From positions 551,632-615,631 of the forward strand of contig LSRX01000295.1 of the NCBI GenBank assembly GCA_001939145.1: 64,000 nucleotides of DNA, written 5' to 3'. The notes under the pieces are model-generated. The model made no database searches. It saw only the letters and a list, made by a program, of their open reading frames with translations, and was not told the origin of the DNA. Position numbers and translations under genes: made by a program. This stretch comes from Symbiodinium microadriaticum (lineage: Eukaryota; Sar; Dinophyceae; Suessiales; Symbiodiniaceae). Numbering within the stretch: position 1 is the stretch's first letter; every line of letters begins with the position of its first letter. Positions 20,008 through 29,876 of this stretch are shown here, in pieces.

Positions 20008-20240
20008 GTGTCCAGAGGGGCACGACAACGAGCCTTGATAGTTGGAGCAGGGCTCCTGTAGAAGGGTTAATAGAGCTCCTTGTCGGGTTCTATAAGGATT
20101 ATATAATGGGGGGGGAACCCTGAACCCTGGACCCTAAACCCTGAACCCTAAACCCTGAACCCTAAACCCTAAACCCCAACTTGGCGGCTCTTTCACTGTC
20201 TGTTAGAGAACTGGCCCTCTTAGCCTTCTAAATGATACAT

Positions 20241-20457
20241 AATGTAGGGGCCTTTAATATTTAGAATAGGTTTTGGGGTGCCTTATGATTAAAGTATAAT
20301 AATATAACCCCCCAAACCCTATTTCAAGTTTTAAGAGGCTCCCGCGCCAGGCCTTTGACAGCTGGTGGGNAATGTAGGGGCCTTTAATATTTAGAATAGG
20401 TTTTGGGGTGCCTTATGATTAAAGTATAATAATATAACCCCCCAAACCCTATTTCAA
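20241..20457. repeat. Family P8 sequence duplicated across a single N
   Basis: 87 bp at 20241-20327 recur at 20371-20457, with the N at 20370. The 35 bp before the N (20335-20369) recur at 21596-21630. This looks like a contig-join artefact. Confidence 0.85.
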
Positions 20458-20744
20458 TTATTAAGGTCCCTATATTCCCAGCCTTGAGTTGGGCTTCAGA
20501 TGCGCTTCGAAGAGTTTCGATGCGCTTCTAACTTCTTAAAACTTATCAAAACCCTAAACCCTAAACCCCTAAGCCCCTAAACCCTAAACCGTCTCGCACT
20601 CTCTCTGCCCTTCGAACCCTTTGAGCCCTGAGACCCACATGATCCTGCATGTACTATCGTGACTGCACCTGCCGGAAATCAAAAACTGCCTGCCTTGGAA
20701 AACCGTAAAGCCCAAAGAGGAAACGACTTAAACAAAGTACCTGA

Positions 20745-20832
20745 CCCTTAGCATCAAAATAGCCCAAAAGCCTTATATAATAGGGTCTTTGGGCCCAAAT
20801 GCCCTAAACTATGAGCCCTTTGAGGGTAAGGG
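20745..20832. repeat. Hairpin repeat, family P3 (well conserved)
   Basis: CCCTTAGCATCAAAATAGCC start and TGAGCCCTTTGAGGGTAAGG end around GGGTCTTTGGGCCC. Confidence 0.8.
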
Positions 20833-21170
20833 TTGGGATTTGCCCACACTAAACCCTGAACCCTAAACCCTTAAGCCCTAAACCCTAAAACCCTAAAACC
20901 CTTAAACCCGTAAACCCTAAAACCCTTGAACCCTCAACCCCTAAACAGTTTAGGGTAAGAGCTGTATAGTTGAGGCCATCGCTTCCCAAGCGAGACCCGA
21001 GCGGCCGCTGCAGACGTGGTCGCCTTGGCTGGTTTGGAGTTTTGTGGTTCGGAATTGGGGTTTCGGGTTTAGCAGTTTAGGACATGGGGTTTAGGGTTTT
21101 AGCATTAGCAGTTTAGGGTTTGGGGCTTAGGGTTTAGGGTTAAGGGGGTCCTGGTCTTAATGCGGAACAT

Positions 21171-21240
21171 GGCAACTGCAGAGAACTCTGGACCCCCGCC
21201 GTGGTATCGAACCAAGCCACAAAGACCCTGGAACAACTTC
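21171..21240 (+). CDS. Weak candidate terminal exon
   Basis: The acceptor GCAACTGCAG precedes about 21 codons including NSGPPPWYRTKPQRPWNNFN and a TAG. No family is recognised and no partner exon was found. Confidence 0.25.
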
Positions 21241-21831
21241 AACTCCTAGTGTCCGAAACCCAAATCGCCAAATTCACCCTTAAGTATGCCCCGTGATGGC
21301 TACGACGGATGCACTGCGAACAAAACTGTAGCCAGGAGTTTGAGTGTGCCGCTTTGTTGTGTTGTACCCAAGCCTGAAGCTACGATCCCGAATCCCGGCT
21401 GAGGCCGGCTTGGCAAGAGAGCTTTGAACCAAAATGGTGGGGCTCAAAGGGTTTTGGGGGCTCCTGTATAAGAACCCCCCAAAATAGTAGAGGTATTTCC
21501 CTAAACCCAAAACCCTAAACCCTAAACCAGGCCCTAAATTAGCCTCATAGCTTGCTGCGGTATGACAGTGGCAGCCCAGACACAAAAAGTTTTCAGAGGC
21601 TCCCGCGCCAGGCCTTTGACAGCTGGTGGGCTGGGATGATTTAACACCCCCAATGGTTAGGTTTTGGGTTTAGAGTTTAGGGTTAGGGTTTCGGGTTTAG
21701 GGTTGAGGGAAGCCGAAACCACACGGAACTGGGGGGGGGGGGTGAATCCTCCGAACTTGTGCTATCCGGACTCCATTTTTCGCTCGTCCTGGAAGCAAGA
21801 AGGAGGTGCTAGCAACACTAGGGTCTCCAGT

Positions 21832-21944
21832 CCTAGAGAGCCCAATACCCCTTTAATTAAGGAATAGAGCTAAAATTACAGTATTAAGGCCCCTCTTCAT
21901 TTAAGGTATATTCCTTAATTAAGGTGTATTGGGCTCTCTGGGGT
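21832..21944. repeat. Hairpin repeat, family P1 (well conserved)
   Basis: CCTAGAGAGCCCAATACCCC and GGTGTATTGGGCTCTCTGGG inverted arms, with a TTAATTAAGG pair inside each. Confidence 0.85.
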
Positions 21945-21947
21945 AAC

Positions 21948-22045
21948 CCCTTAAGAATAAGGGTACCCTGTTTTCCACTGCTTGGTTTTTATAAGGAGAC
22001 CCCAAACCAAGAAGGGCAAAAGGGTACCGGGGAACCTTGAAGTAG
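21948..22045. repeat. Repeat family P9, partial
   Basis: GGGTACCCTGTTTTCCACTGC and AAGGGCAAAAGGGTACC with the shared inner TTGGTTTTTATAAGG palindrome. Confidence 0.5.
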
Positions 22046-22269
22046 CCCTAAACCCTAAACCCTAAACCCTACCAAACCCTAAGCCCTAAGCCCAACCCTG
22101 CCTCGGTTGTGATCAGGGTTTTAGGGTTTTCTAGTGCTTTAGGGCTTTAGGGTTTGGGGTTACAGGGTTTAGGGTTTAGGGATTCTTCAACTCCCGTTTG
22201 TCGCCAGGAGCTTTGCCACTGCTGGGTTTAGGAGGAACTTACCTTAAGTTCTACTAGCTTAGCACCATT

Positions 22270-22371
22270 TGGGCAGTTCTCTAAATTAGGGTCCCTTTTT
22301 AAATCCCCATTATAGTACGGCACCCTTATAAAAAGGACCCTAAAAGGGACCCTAACTTAGACAACTACCTA
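22270..22371. repeat. Hairpin repeat, family P6
   Basis: GGGCAGTTCTCTAAATTAGG and CCTAACTTAGACAACTACC ends with CCCTTTT / AAAAGGG inside. Confidence 0.7.
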
Positions 22372-22469
22372 TATGCTTTAAGGTATCGTATAATCCTCAA
22401 TTAAGGTGTCTTGGCCTCTCTGCTTGCACCAAGGCTCATTCTGGGGCCTATGATCTTTGAAGGTTCGCC

Positions 22470-22690
22470 ACCTTCCGGGTTTAGGGCTTTAGGGCCTTAG
22501 GGCTTTAGGGCTTCAGGGTTTTGGGATTTTAGGCTTTAGGGCTTTAGGGGTTTAGGGCTTTAGGCCTTTAGGGCTTTAGGCTTTAGGGCTTTAGGGCTTT
22601 AGGGCTTTAGGCCTTTAGGGCTTTAGGCTTTAGGGCTTTAGGGGTTTGGGGTTTTAGGCCTTTAGGGGTTTAGGCCTTTAGGGCTTAGCG
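22470..22690 (+). repeat. GGGCTTTA / GGCCTTTA array
   Basis: About 220 bp of GGGCTTTAGG and GGCCTTTAGG units, a locally homogenised variant of TTTAGGG. Confidence 0.85.
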
Positions 22691-22820
22691 TTTCAGGTAT
22701 CCCCCAAGCCCTAAGGCCCTGAGCCCGGGTCCAGTCCCAAGCCCCTAAACCGTGTTAGGGTTTAGGGTTTAGGGTTTAGGAATTAGGGTTTAGGGCTTTT
22801 GCAACCCCCCGAAACCCGAC

Positions 22821-22909
22821 CCCTTACCCTCAAAGGGCTCATATGTTAAGGCTTTTAGGCCCAAAGGCCCGATTATATCAGGCTTTGGGGCTATTTTGAT
22901 GCTAAGGGT
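22821..22909. repeat. Hairpin repeat, family P3 (reverse orientation)
   Basis: CCCTTACCCTCAAAGGGCTC start and GGCTATTTTGATGCTAAGGG style end: the reverse complement of the other P3 copies. Confidence 0.75.
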
Positions 22910-22939
22910 GCACCTCAAGACACCGCTAGACCAGGAGCC

Positions 22940-23090
22940 CTCAACTGCCCTAAACTCTAAACCCTAAACCCTAAACCCCGAACCCTGAACCCTAAACCCT
23001 GAACCCTCAACCCCGAACCCTAAACCCTAAACCCTGAACCCTCAACACTAAGCCCTAAACCCTCAACCCAAAACCCCTAAACCCTGTAGT
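22940..23090 (-). repeat. CCCTAAA / CCCTGAA tract
   Basis: Mixed CCCTAAA, CCCTGAA and CCCTCAA units. Confidence 0.85.
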
Positions 23091-23569
23091 ACCCTTTAAA
23101 GGAAGCCTAGGATCCCTTTGAAGGACCCCTACACAACCCTAAAGCCCCTTGTATCGAGCTGGCCTCGGCTGCCTAGGCCGACGGCATGCAGCGTAATCCT
23201 GGCAGAGCTGAGTTAAAGGAAGCTACAGGTGGGGAGTTTAGGGTTCCTTAAGGGCTCCTTTAAGGGATCTTTAAGGGGTTTACGGTTTAGGGTTTAGGGT
23301 TAGGGTACAGGTGGGGAGTCTAGGGCACATAGGGCTTCTATAAGGCTATGGCTACTTGGAGGTTCTGGCTGGTTCAGGGTTCAGGGTTCAGGGTTTAGGG
23401 TTTAGGGTCCCTAAAAACCCTAAACCCTAAACCGTAGTTTAGGGCTCATAGCGTTCAGGATCTAATTTCATTAGGGCTCAGGGTTCAATAGGGTTCAGGG
23501 TTTAGGAGCTGTGTGGTTATAAGTAGGTTACTTCAAGGGTTCCATATTGCTGAAGGTCTTTCGGGCTAA

Positions 23570-23690
23570 GGTTTAGGGTTTAGGGTTTAGGGCTTAGGGC
23601 TTAGGGTTTAGGGTTGTGGGTTTTAGGGTTTAGGGTTTAAGGTTTAGGGTATAGGGTTTAGGGCTTAAGGTTTGGGGTTTTAGGGTAGTT
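23570..23690 (+). repeat. TTTAGGG tract
   Basis: TTTAGGG with CTTAGGG and TTTAAGG variants. Confidence 0.85.
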
Positions 23691-24047
23691 ATGAGTGGGC
23701 TTAGATGTAAGGCAACTAAATCCATTATAACATGTCACAACCCATATTGCACGACTTACAATTCCGAGTACTAGGGATTTTGAGGGCTTAGGGCGTTTGG
23801 CAGCAAAAGGCTCAGGGCTTCTGGAGTCTTGTCTTAGAGATTTGCGGTTTGAGGTTTAGGGTTCAGGGCTCAAGCCTAAACCGTAAACCTTAAATCCCCA
23901 AAACACTAAACCCTAAACCCTACAACCATAAACCCCTGCACCCTAAACCCGAAACCCCTCAACGCTGCACCCTAAACCCCTAAACCCCTACACCCTAAAC
24001 TCTAAATCCCTGAACCCCAAACCCCTGAACCCTAAATCTCGGCGACT

Positions 24048-24175
24048 CGTAAGACCCTGCCTCTCGTGGAAAGGGCTCATCGCCGATATCATGGCTGCCT
24101 TCACGAGGTCCTTGCATAAGCATCCACAGCTGCATCTGAAGCCGTACTTAACCGTTATCCCCAAAGCCTGAACCA
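24048..24175. CDS. Candidate exon, strand uncertain
   Basis: The plus strand reads GLIADIMAAFTRSLHKHPQL and on to VIPKA then stop. The minus strand reads CKDLVKAAMIS then AMSPFHERQGL. Both have G/C-rich third positions. It is bounded by CCCTAAA-like sequence on the left. Confidence 0.35.
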
Positions 24176-24264
24176 TATGATAATTTACGGTTTAGGGGTT
24201 TGGGGTTTCAAAGCTCAGGAATTAGATCTCAAAGCCTCAAGAAATAGCTGAACCCTACAATAAT

Positions 24265-24610
24265 TTATTAATAAACCCGAAGGGCCCACGTACCCAAATA
24301 ATATTTACGTTGACCCCAAAGTACCTAGCTAGGGACTGCTTTAGGCATGTCCATTACCCTAGGGGTCCATGTACCCGAATACTACATTTACATACTTTGG
24401 CCCCGAAGTACCTAACCAGGGACTACTTTATAAGCTTGTCCATTACCCCAAGGGTCCGTACCCAAATACCTTACTCTAAGGCCGAAGTCTAAACTACCCT
24501 AAACTCTACACCCCTTACTTATGGTGCCCTTACAGAACTTTCGCCCAAATAGGGACTACATTAAGGCCAAAGTGTTTACGATTTTGGGCGCATGGACCCT
24601 TTAGGGAATG
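24265..24610. repeat. Cluster of family P10 arms
   Basis: At least four segments carry GGGTCCATGTACCC / TTTGGGCGCATGGACCC-like ends with ACTTTGGCC and AAGTACCTA cores. Confidence 0.55.
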
Positions 24611-24694
24611 CATGGGGACCAGGCTCCAGGGTTCGGGGCAAGAGCCCAAAAAGGCAGAAACCCGCAAAGACGCTGAGATTATGAGCATGTTTAT

Positions 24695-24772
24695 GAAAAA
24701 TGATGATGATGATGATGATGATAGTGATGACGTTTACTATTACGACGACGACGACGACGACGACTACTACTA
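24695..24772. repeat. GAT and ACG trinucleotide microsatellites
   Basis: (GAT)n followed by (ACG)n and (ACT)n runs. Confidence 0.9.
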
Positions 24773-25389
24773 GATACTACTACGAATATTGCCATCTTTT
24801 GATATTTTATGTTAGATTCAACTCGCGTTATTGTTATTATCATTATTGTTAGATATCATTTGCATAATCTAGAACCCTAAACCCTAAACCCTAGACCCTA
24901 AACCCTAAGAAGAGCGACCGTGTCTCCTGAGGCAGGACGCTCCCGCAGAAAGTTAGCAGGATGTGCTTGCGACCTCAGAACTCTAAACCCTTACACGGGT
25001 TCAGGGATTAGGGCTCAGTTAGGGTTTCGGGTTCCTTTAAAGGGATCTATAGGGATCCTAGGCTTCCTTTAAAGGGTCCCGGGTACTATAGGGTTTAGGG
25101 GTTTCGGGCTTGGGGTTTGGAGGTTCGGATTTGAGGGGTTTAGGGCTGAGGGTTTAGGACAATTCAAGGTGTCGTTGTTCGTTAGAAGGGGCCCTTTCGT
25201 CAATCTGAGGATTGGGGCTGCACGCCAAGGCTTTCCAGGGTGAAAGGCTTTCGAGTTTCGGGCTTGGGGGTGCCCCAGACCCTAAGCCCTAAACCCTAAA
25301 CCCTAACCCTATAAGCATTGAACCACCAAGCTCGAAACTCTACCCCCCCCCCCCCATTAAGGTCGGGGGTCTTAGGGTTCAGCGCGGGG

Positions 25390-25990
25390 CCGCTTGAGCC
25401 TAACCTTAAGCTGCTCAGATTCCCAAAGACCCCACAGGTACTTACCTGGTTTTAGGTTCTAAGATTTGGATACTGTTGTTTGGTGTTTGGGCGCGTGCAT
25501 GGTAACAGAGCAGTAAGTCAGTAAGTATTACAAATGGACTTCGACCCTTGGAGTAGTATAGAAGTCGCTAACATGGGGACAGAATTGATTGGCATAATTG
25601 TACATGGGTAAATGATAAGGAGGATGCGATCACTACTTGTTCCGACATCTATGTCAATTCCTCAGAATCCGACCAGGACCCTCACATGAAACACTGAAAA
25701 CTGTAAGCAAGAAAACGCTTTAAGACCTGTTAAACACCCTGCAAAGCCCCGTATTAAGCCAACGAAGCGTGCCTTCCCAAGCCCCAAAAACTGCTAGACT
25801 TCAAGCCCTAAACCAGAAGGCCTGAGCCCAAAACATCCCCAAACCCTAAACCCGAAACCCCTTATGGTACGTACCCTTATAGAACCCTTTAAAAGCCTAA
25901 TGAAGCCCTTTGAGCCCTCAACCCTAACCCCACCCATAAAACCCGTATAGAATTCTTATAAAACCCGTCCTTCTAGGTTCCTGTCAAGGA
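25390..25990. other. Mostly unique sequence, nothing recognised
   Basis: Only short CCCTAAA fragments. No exon with clear edges and no named repeat family were seen. Confidence 0.35.
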
Positions 25991-26100
25991 GACCTAAACC
26001 CCAAACCCTGCTAAACCCTCTAAAACCCCAAACCCTAACCCCAAACCCCGAAACCCGAAACCCAAAACCCATAAACCCTAATCCCTAAACCCCTAAGCCT

Positions 26101-26180
26101 TTAGAAAGAGCGGAGAGGCTTGGGGCGAGTGCGATCGCCTCCTCTGGCGATGCTTGCAGGGGCGCCCTCGGAAAGCTTCA
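26101..26180 (-). CDS. Candidate terminal exon
   Basis: The acceptor CCCTGTCCCAG precedes two bases, 25 codons (KLSEGAPASIARGGDRTRPK then PLRSF) and a TAA. It lies downstream of the three-exon gene at 28093-26759 on the same strand. Its phase does not join directly to the last of those exons, so either an exon is missing between them or it is unrelated. Confidence 0.3.
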
Positions 26181-26758
26181 CTGGGACAGGGTTTAGGGCT
26201 CCTTTTACAAGGGACTATAAGGAATCCTTGATGGGGTTCTATAGGTACCATAAGGGGTTTAGCGCTCAGGGATTGGAGTTTAGGGTTTAGGGATTGAGGA
26301 TTTGGGTTGAGGGCTTGAGGTCTAGAGCTTGGGGTTAAGGGTTTGGGGCTTGGGGTGTGGGGTTCAGCAGCTCCACATCGAGCTGTTTCTAGTCGAGCTC
26401 CCTACTTTGGTATCTGAAATCATCCCACCCACCTAAGATTCCCGTAACACTAAGACACCATCTTATTCTGGGTTAGAGTTTTGGAATAGGTACCTCTCAG
26501 TCTATAGGAACCACAACGGAAATTTTTAAGTTTCCCAAAATGCCGCCTGTATTTGTCGTACTGAACCCTAGAACTTACATTTTGGCCTCAACCCTAGGCC
26601 CGTAAAACCTAAGTCCTAAACCCTAAATAACCCGAAGCCCCAACACCCTAGACCTCAAACGAAAAAACCCAAAAACCGTGCGGCCTAAACCCTAAGCCCC
26701 AAAACCCTAGGATCTGGCGGAGAAACGCCCCGAAACCCTAAACCCCTAAACCCTAAAC

Positions 26759-28093
26759 CGTATAATCAACGACGACATCGCCATATTCAATGCAGGGCCT
26801 TGGGCCGGTTTTGGTTTAGGGTTTAGGGTTTAGGGTTCATGGCGATTTGTTCCTTGAAAGTTGGCGAATGTTGCAAAAAAACACCGAAACGGCACATTCC
26901 CCTAATCCATACAGTAACAAGGCTTAAAATCATAGGATAAAGAGTGTTCAGGGTTTAGCGTTTGGGATACGGTGAAACCCAAAAAGTTGGAATTTGGGTT
27001 TAGGATGACTAGTGCTGCGATTTCCTATTCTGAGGCGTGTAGAAGGCTTTTATTCGGGCTTAGTATGAAGGCCTTTCGTATTTGAAGCAATGGTTTACAG
27101 AAGAGGGAACCTTTACTGTAGTATGTATGATTTGGAGAATTCCGCAAGTGGGGACCAATAAGGAGTTTTATTCTCCCATACTCCTTCAACGGCTATCCCT
27201 AAACTCAAGATCCAAAACCCTGCCAGGGGCTTAGGGCTAACTTACCCTATATAAGAGCATCAAGACGACATTAAGGTACCCTCATAGAACCCTGAAGAGG
27301 GACCCAAGACCCCAAACCCTAAATCCTTAATCCCTAAATCCCCAAACCCTAAATCCCTCACCCACAAGCCGCCCTAAACCCATAAACCCCAAACCCGCCT
27401 GAAGTCCCAGAGCAGTTCCAGGAATTGTTCCATCTCTCCGGTGTCCTCGCTAACTGAAACAAGGCCCAGGGACTGGCAAGCAATACCCTACTGGGGGGAT
27501 CATGGACTTAGTAAGGTTATAAGTACCTTGATTTGGGTTCTACATATTTATAGCAATTACCTTATGTATACCCCTAGCTACTAAGTGCCACGATCCTTCA
27601 AGTAAACCCCAAACCCTGAACCCTATACCCTAACCTAGAAGGGTGCTAGAATATAAGAGCCTTCGTAATCAGAACAGGGCCTTGAGACCGTTCCAAATTG
27701 CTTTATCCGGTCTGGTAGGGCTTTTTTAACGGGTCTTTTGATGATAGGCTATAACTACTGATTATCGAGCGCCTAAGGGTCTGTATAACTGCAACCATAT
27801 CTATGCTAGAGTAGGTCTCCAAACAGCGAAAGACCACACATCCAGTACGCCTCGAAGATACCAGGAAGACTACGACAACCAAGACGACCAGGACCATCAC
27901 GACGACGACGGGAAGATAAAATGCTAGCAGCTAATCCTTATTCTTGCATTGTTAATCCCCAAAAGATGTAGTGGAGAAGTAAACCCTAAACCCTAAACCC
28001 TAAGCCCGAAGCATACATCCAACCTGTGAGCAAGTTCGCGAAACATTGCAGGAAGGGGAAACTCTCCTGGCTTTTGTTGTTCATTCACATCGT
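26759..28093 (-). CDS. Split gene of unknown function, three exons
   Basis: Minus-strand exons 28093-28017 (77 bp), 27472-27399 (74 bp) and 26798-26759 (40 bp) join in one frame. Exon 1 has the acceptor CCCATCCCAG, DVNEQQKPGEFPLPAMFREL then AHRLD, and the donor GAT|GTATGC. Exon 2 has the acceptor GCTTGCCAG, SLGLVSVSEDTGEMEQFLEL then LWDF, and a GC donor (TTCAG|GC). Exon 3 has the acceptor CCCAAG, PCIEYGDVVVDYT, and a donor ACG|GTTTAGGG in which the TTTAGGG tract itself provides GT. The peptide is acidic and soluble-looking; I do not recognise the family. The exons are internal, so both ends of the gene are missing. Confidence 0.55.
27835..27912. repeat. GAC/ACG-rich simple sequence
   Basis: Degenerate ACGACN runs near a minus-strand valine-rich open frame that is not considered coding. 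Confidence 0.5.
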
Positions 28094-28099
28094 CTGGGA

Positions 28100-28220
28100 T
28101 GGGCTTAGGGTTTAGGGTTTAGGGTTTAGGGTTTTGGGTCTAGGGTTTAGGGTTTAGGGTTTTGGGTCTAGGGTTTAGGGTTTTGGGTCTAGGGTTTAGG
28201 GTTTTGGGTCTAGGGTTGTG
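28100..28220 (+). repeat. TTTAGGG tract with a 20-bp higher-order unit
   Basis: TTTAGGGTTTTGGGTCTAGGG recurs four to five times at a period of about 20-27 bp. Confidence 0.9.
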
Positions 28221-28464
28221 GGCTTGCCATGCTTTTTTTGTGAGTTCTGAACCCACGATACTCGGACGGAAGTAGCTGCTTCTGCTCGCTCTCCCAGGCA
28301 TAGTTGCATAAGGAATAGAATCGCAGCCCAAGGACACTGGACTTGTTGCAGGAGCCATGTCCGTTTGCTGGGGTAATATCCACCTCAATCAACTTTGCCG
28401 TGAGACCAGCTGCGACATTCCTCGCATCTCGGCCGCTTCGACAGCTTTTCCAACTGCAACTCAT
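28215..28464 (-). CDS. Candidate exon upstream of the three-exon gene
   Basis: The minus frame contains AGLTAKLIEVDITPANGHGS and VLGLRFYSLCNYAWESEQKQ, which look protein-like. Overlapping frames on both strands are also open at 28385-28570, and splice edges are not clear. It may be an earlier exon of the gene at 28093-26759. Confidence 0.3.
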
Positions 28465-28864
28465 CTTGCGACTGCTGTTGTGCGCACGTTTGGGGCCACG
28501 CTTTCCTGCCGTGCATTACCCTAAACCAACCCCAGCCACGTCCCCGCCAACTGGAAAGTCTTGAGTATGACATAGTACGGTTGAGGGTTTAGGGTTTAAT
28601 TAGGGTTTCGGGAGTCGGCCAATCCGACTTAGAGTGGCTGGTTTTCGTGGACCCATGCTACGGTTTGGGTTTAGAGCTTAGGCTTTATTAGGCTTTGGTC
28701 CAGCCCTACCTGTAATCCAAAACCCTGCGAAGCAAACATCGATGACCGCGTTTTATTCGAAGAGCACGTGTTTGGATCCCAGAAAGCCCACGCCACTAAA
28801 ACACCCACCCATGGAACCCTTATCGGCCCCTTACAGGATTCCTCACAGGAATAATTTAATTTGA

Positions 28865-28984
28865 AACCCCAAAACCCAAAACCCCTAAACCCTAAACCCC
28901 TAAACCCCTAAACCCTAACACCCTAAACCCTAAACCCTAAACTTCCAAAACCCTAAACCCCTAAACTTCCAAAACCCTAAACCC
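28865..28984 (-). repeat. CCCTAAA tract up to the gap
   Basis: CCCTAAACCCCTAAA units with an AAACTTCCAAAACCC insertion seen twice. Confidence 0.9.
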
Positions 28985-29713
28985 NNNNNNNNNNNNNNNN
29001 NNNNNNNNNNNNNNNNNNNNNNNNNNNNNNNNNNNNNNNNNNNNNNNNNNNNNNNNNNNNNNNNNNNNNNNNNNNNNNNNNNNNNNNNNNNNNNNNNNNN
29101 NNNNNNNNNNNNNNNNNNNNNNNNNNNNNNNNNNNNNNNNNNNNNNNNNNNNNNNNNNNNNNNNNNNNNNNNNNNNNNNNNNNNNNNNNNNNNNNNNNNN
29201 NNNNNNNNNNNNNNNNNNNNNNNNNNNNNNNNNNNNNNNNNNNNNNNNNNNNNNNNNNNNNNNNNNNNNNNNNNNNNNNNNNNNNNNNNNNNNNNNNNNN
29301 NNNNNNNNNNNNNNNNNNNNNNNNNNNNNNNNNNNNNNNNNNNNNNNNNNNNNNNNNNNNNNNNNNNNNNNNNNNNNNNNNNNNNNNNNNNNNNNNNNNN
29401 NNNNNNNNNNNNNNNNNNNNNNNNNNNNNNNNNNNNNNNNNNNNNNNNNNNNNNNNNNNNNNNNNNNNNNNNNNNNNNNNNNNNNNNNNNNNNNNNNNNN
29501 NNNNNNNNNNNNNNNNNNNNNNNNNNNNNNNNNNNNNNNNNNNNNNNNNNNNNNNNNNNNNNNNNNNNNNNNNNNNNNNNNNNNNNNNNNNNNNNNNNNN
29601 NNNNNNNNNNNNNNNNNNNNNNNNNNNNNNNNNNNNNNNNNNNNNNNNNNNNNNNNNNNNNNNNNNNNNNNNNNNNNNNNNNNNNNNNNNNNNNNNNNNN
29701 NNNNNNNNNNNNN
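28985..29713. other. Assembly gap, 729 N
   Basis: Both sides are telomere-like but in opposite orientation (CCCTAAA left, TTTAGGG right), so the gap spans a repeat turn-around. Confidence 1.
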
Positions 29714-29805
29714 GGTTTAGGGTTTGGGGTTTAGGGGTTTGGGGTTTAGGGTTTAGGGTTTGGGGTTTAGGGTTTAGGGTTTGGGGTTTGGGGTTGGGGT
29801 TTAGG
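29714..29805 (+). repeat. TTTAGGG / TTTGGGG tract left of the LINE
   Basis: This is the 3' side of the insertion site. The same kind of tract resumes on the other side of the element at 40895. Confidence 0.9.
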
Positions 29806-29819
29806 CTAGTTTAGGGCTT
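29806..29819. repeat. Target-site duplication of the LINE, 3' side
   Basis: CTAGTTTAGGGCTT, identical to 40881-40894. Confidence 0.85.
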
Positions 29820-29876
29820 TTTTTCCGGTGCAGCTAGTGTCGGTACGACGCGCTCATAAATTCGGCATGCCGATGC

